A DNA stretch of 64,000 nucleotides from Syngnathus acus (taxonomy: Eukaryota; Chordata; Actinopteri; Syngnathiformes; Syngnathidae). This document shows positions 61,408-64,000 of the stretch, piece by piece (the first letter of the stretch is position 1; every line of letters begins with the position of its first letter). The notes under the pieces were generated by a model. That model did not search any database and was not told the DNA's origin. It saw nothing but the letters and a program-made list of their open reading frames with translations. The translations under genes and the position numbers were made by a program. The stretch lies in assembly GCF_901709675.1 (NCBI RefSeq), contig NC_051098.1, positions 2,897,500 to 2,961,499 of the forward strand. Direction: 5' to 3'.

Positions 61408-62978
61408 CAGGACTGTCTCAGAAAATTAGAATATTGTGATAAAGTTTATTTTCTGTATTGCAATTAAAAAACCAAAAATGTCATACATTCTGGATTCATT
61501 ACAAATCAACTGAAACTGCAAGCCTTTTATTATTTTAATATTGCTGATTATGGCAGACAGCTTAAGAAAACTCAAATATCCTATCTCAAAATATTAGAAT
61601 ATCATGAAAAAGTATACTAGTAGGGTGTTCAACTAATCACTTGAATGGTCTAATTAACTCACAACACCTGCAAGGGTTTCCTAAGCCTTGAAAAACACTC
61701 GGTTCAGTAAACTAAATCACAAGTATGGGGAAGACTGCTGATCTGACTGCTGTCCAGAGGACCATCATTGACACCCTCCATCAGGAGGGTAAGACACAAA
61801 AAGAAATTTCTCAAAGAGCAAGCTGTTCACAGAGTGCAGTTTCAAAGCACATCCACAAAACGTCTGTTGGAAGGGGGAAATGTGGCAGGAAATGGTGCAC
61901 AACCAAGAGAGATGACCGCAGCCTTAACAGCATTGTGAAGAAGAGTTGCTTCCAGAATTTGGGGGAGCTTCAAAGACAGTGGACTGAAGCTGGAGTCCAG
62001 GTATCAAAAGCCACTGTTCACAGACGTGTCCAGGAAATGGGCTACAATAGCCTTATCAAGCCACTTCTGAACTCAAGACAACGGAAGAAGCGTCTGACTT
62101 GGGCTGTGGAAAAGAAGCGCTGGACAGTTCCAGAGTGGTCCAAAGTCCTCTTTTCAGACAAAAGCAAGTTTTGTATTTCATTTGGAAGTCAAGGCGCCAG
62201 AGTCTGGAGAAAGGCTGGAGAGGAGCAAAATCCAAGTTGCTTGAAATCCAGTGTGAAGTTCCCACAGTCAATGATTTGGGGAGCCATGTCAGCTGCTGGT
62301 GTTGGTCCACTGTGTTTCATCAAGTCCAGAGTAAATGCAGATTTTAGAGCACTACATGCTTCCGTCTGCTGAAAAGCTCGATGGAGATGATTTCATTTTC
62401 CAGCATGATCTGGCACCTGCCCACAGTGCCAAAACTACCAGTAAATGGTGTACTGACCATGGCATTACTGTCCTCGATTGGCCTGCCAATTCCCCTGACC
62501 TGAACCCCGTAGAGAATTTGTGGGGTATTGTGAAGAAGAAGCTGAAAGACACCAGACCCAACAATGCAAATGAGCTAAAGGCCACTATTGAAGCATCCTG
62601 GGCATCCATAACACCTCAGCAATGCCACAGGCTGATCGCCTCCATGCCACGCCGCATTGGTTGCAGTAATCCGTGCAAAAGGATTCCCAACCAAGTACTG
62701 AGTGCATTAATGAACATTTTCAAATGTTTGATTTTGTTTTGCTGTTATAAATCTTTTTTTTTACTTGGTCTGAGGAAATATTCTAATATTTTGAGATAGG
62801 ATGTTTGAGTTCCCTTAAGCTGTATGCCATATTCAGCAATATTAAAATAATAAAAGGCTTGCAATGTTTCGGTTGATTTGTAATGACTCCAGAATGTATG
62901 ACATTTTTGTTTTTTTTAATTGTATTACAGAAAATAAAGAACTTTATCACAATATTTTAATTTTCTTAAACAGTCCTG
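61408..62978 (+). mobile_element. Tc1-like transposon copy B, nearly intact
   Basis: 1571 bp with inverted ends CAGGACTGTCTCAGAAAATT and ...CAGTCCTG between TA dinucleotides (61406-61407, 62979-62980). No nested insertions. Longer inverted repeats include TTATCACAATATT. It is highly similar to copy A. Confidence 0.96.
61725..62799 (+). pseudogene. Tc1 transposase, copy B, single frameshift
   Basis: Cut-and-paste transposase of the DD34E Tc1 type. The N-terminal frame 61725-62372 has the paired-like HTH (DLTAVQRTIIDTLHQEGK, AVSKHIHK), a GRGKCGRK basic hook, and the first catalytic Asp (LFSDKSKF). The second frame (62335-62799) has the second Asp (FIFQHDLAPAH) and the Glu (NPVENLWG), exactly 34 residues apart. 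The shift is near 62340, where a few bases appear lost. All catalytic residues are present; only this shift prevents a full product of about 340 residues. Confidence 0.92.
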
Positions 62979-62980
62979 TA

Positions 62981-63146
62981 CGGTCAGTTTTATTTTGAAG
63001 CAGCTGTTGCGGACGCGGAGTGAAAGCGCTTCCTTCTAGAGAAGCAAACGACACTTCACCACACATTTTTAGGAGCTCACTCGACAGGCAAGAGATTTGA
63101 GATGGAGGAAAACCATTTAACGAATGACATTTAACGACGGCTACTG
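62981..63146 (+). other. Possible first exon of an unidentified gene
   Basis: A repeat-free, moderately GC-rich stretch ending in CTACTG with a GTAAGTGC donor (63147). It contains only a short upstream ORF (ATGGAGGAAAACC at about 63102). No homology is recognised; the call rests on splice-signal quality and position upstream of the next block. Confidence 0.3.
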
Positions 63147-63514
63147 GTAAGTGCTTGCTGTAGACAGTACAAAAGACGGTAAGACATTGGCGTTTATAAT
63201 GTACGAGCTGTCTCTTCATTTTACCCTGCTTCGTGTACACAGTATACCAGTTTACAATGTCAACGGTAAACACAGTTAATAAGAAAGGTCATTCACAAAC
63301 ATGTAAGTAACCTTAATACAACTGCGGGTCCAGAGTTTATTGGGCGCGGGAGGTGTCAATAAATAACTCCGTATAACGGGGCAATCGACTGCTGCTCAAC
63401 AGCGGACGTAAGGATTAATTGTGTTTTTGGAACCACTGTACAATACATATATTCGGGATCAAATATGTATCAATTTCGTTAACTTTACTCTACCTTGCAT
63501 TGATTTCCATACAG

Positions 63515-63575
63515 CTAAAACCCGCGTGCAATTTCCGCTGGCATTGTCGACGAGAAGGATGACCTCAATACAGCG
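63515..63575 (+). other. Possible second exon with start codon
   Basis: 61 bp between a pyrimidine-rich acceptor (TGATTTCCATACAG) and a strong GCG|GTAAGT donor (63576). It includes AAGGATGACC with A at -3, giving MTSIQ before the splice. This could be the 5' end of a gene continuing right of the window. The gene is not identified. Confidence 0.3.
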
Positions 63576-63576
63576 G

Positions 63577-64000
63577 TAAGTTTTACTCATGTAGAAGTTT
63601 CTCAAGTGACGTGTTACTTATTTTTGCTAATCGTTGTTTGAATTCCTCTTCACTGACATACGAAACACTGACAAGACGTGGATTGTGGCAAGTGAGAAAA
63701 CTCCTGGATTAGGTGCTAAATTTCGGATACGTATAAAACTAACATTGCAGGGGCGCGTTTACGTGAGAACTTTCCTTCTGGGGATCATGCACACAGAGGC
63801 GTAGCCAGGAATTTTTCCAGTAGGGGCGCACGCCCACAGGAAAAAAAATCGAACATCACCCACGCCGTTCGCTGATCGCTAAAACAACATCCGGGTCCGG
63901 GAGGCAAACGGTGAATGGATAACATCGCGCACATAGAATAGCGCAAGCACATTCGCGCAAGACCAGAGGCGTAGCCAAGCCGGGGCGAGCCGGGGCGGCG
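63577..64000. other. Intron-like sequence with two repeat termini
   Basis: AGAGGCGTAGCCAGG at 63797 and AGAGGCGTAGCCAAG at 63966 are two copies of a transposon-like terminus, the second running off the window. Confidence 0.4.

Overview
The window is vertebrate nuclear DNA, almost certainly from a teleost fish. It has spliced coding exons, no bacterial-style operons, long CA/TG microsatellites, and a dense load of fish-type transposons: Rex3/RTE, Rex1-like and L2 LINEs, tRNA-SINEs ending in GATG repeats, Tc1, pogo/Tigger, PIF/Harbinger, many hATs, Ty3/gypsy and an endogenous retrovirus (ERV).

One host gene is clear. Two minus-strand exons of efhd1 (EF-hand domain protein D1, mitocalcin/swiprosin-2) lie at 18524-18807 (exon 1, with the start codon) and 2922-3069 (exon 2). 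They are separated by a 15.5 kb first intron filled with transposons. The rest of efhd1 lies beyond the left edge. At the right edge (62981-63600) two exon-like blocks with good splice signals may be the 5' end of an unidentified plus-strand gene.

Everything between 19.2 and 63 kb is a nested transposon cluster. (1) 19413-35707 is a complete provirus architecture (LTR, His-type primer site, gag, pro, pol, env, polypurine tract, LTR) inserted in a SINE with a 5-bp target duplication. It is broken by four later insertions: a Rex1-like LINE in the 5' LTR, a hAT in gag, a Rex3 at the gag/pro boundary and a full-length LINE in the integrase. (2) 36131-39542 is an old minus-strand gypsy element inside another SINE. 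(3) 40207-54161 is a pogo/Tigger-type element holding a second Tigger (which holds a Rex1-like LINE, which holds an L2 LINE) and a hAT, which holds a young minus-strand gypsy element at 49629-54032. (4) 55667-61052 is a LINE copy interrupted by a Tigger (itself interrupted by a hAT and an LTR fragment) and by a solo LTR. (5) 61408-62978 is a nearly intact Tc1 element.

The most interesting biology is in the ERV. Its gag, protease and reverse transcriptase are in one reading frame, separated by two UGA codons with the identical nine-base context TGACTAGTT, which points to two-step stop readthrough. The segment between protease and RT carries two H-x-[ST]-x motifs, the signature of 2H phosphoesterases. 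The young gypsy element uses a canonical GGGAAAC -1 frameshift site. Several junctions record unusual retrotransposition events: an inverted local copy fused to an L2 5' end, a double foldback at a LINE 3' junction, and a UTR patch from one LINE family inside another.

Names used below: LINE-A is the CR1/L2-like family with an SGNH-esterase ORF1 and a TTGAC tail; LINE-B is the Rex1-like family; T3, T1 and T2 are pogo/Tigger-type elements. All family assignments rest on motif recognition, not on database searches.
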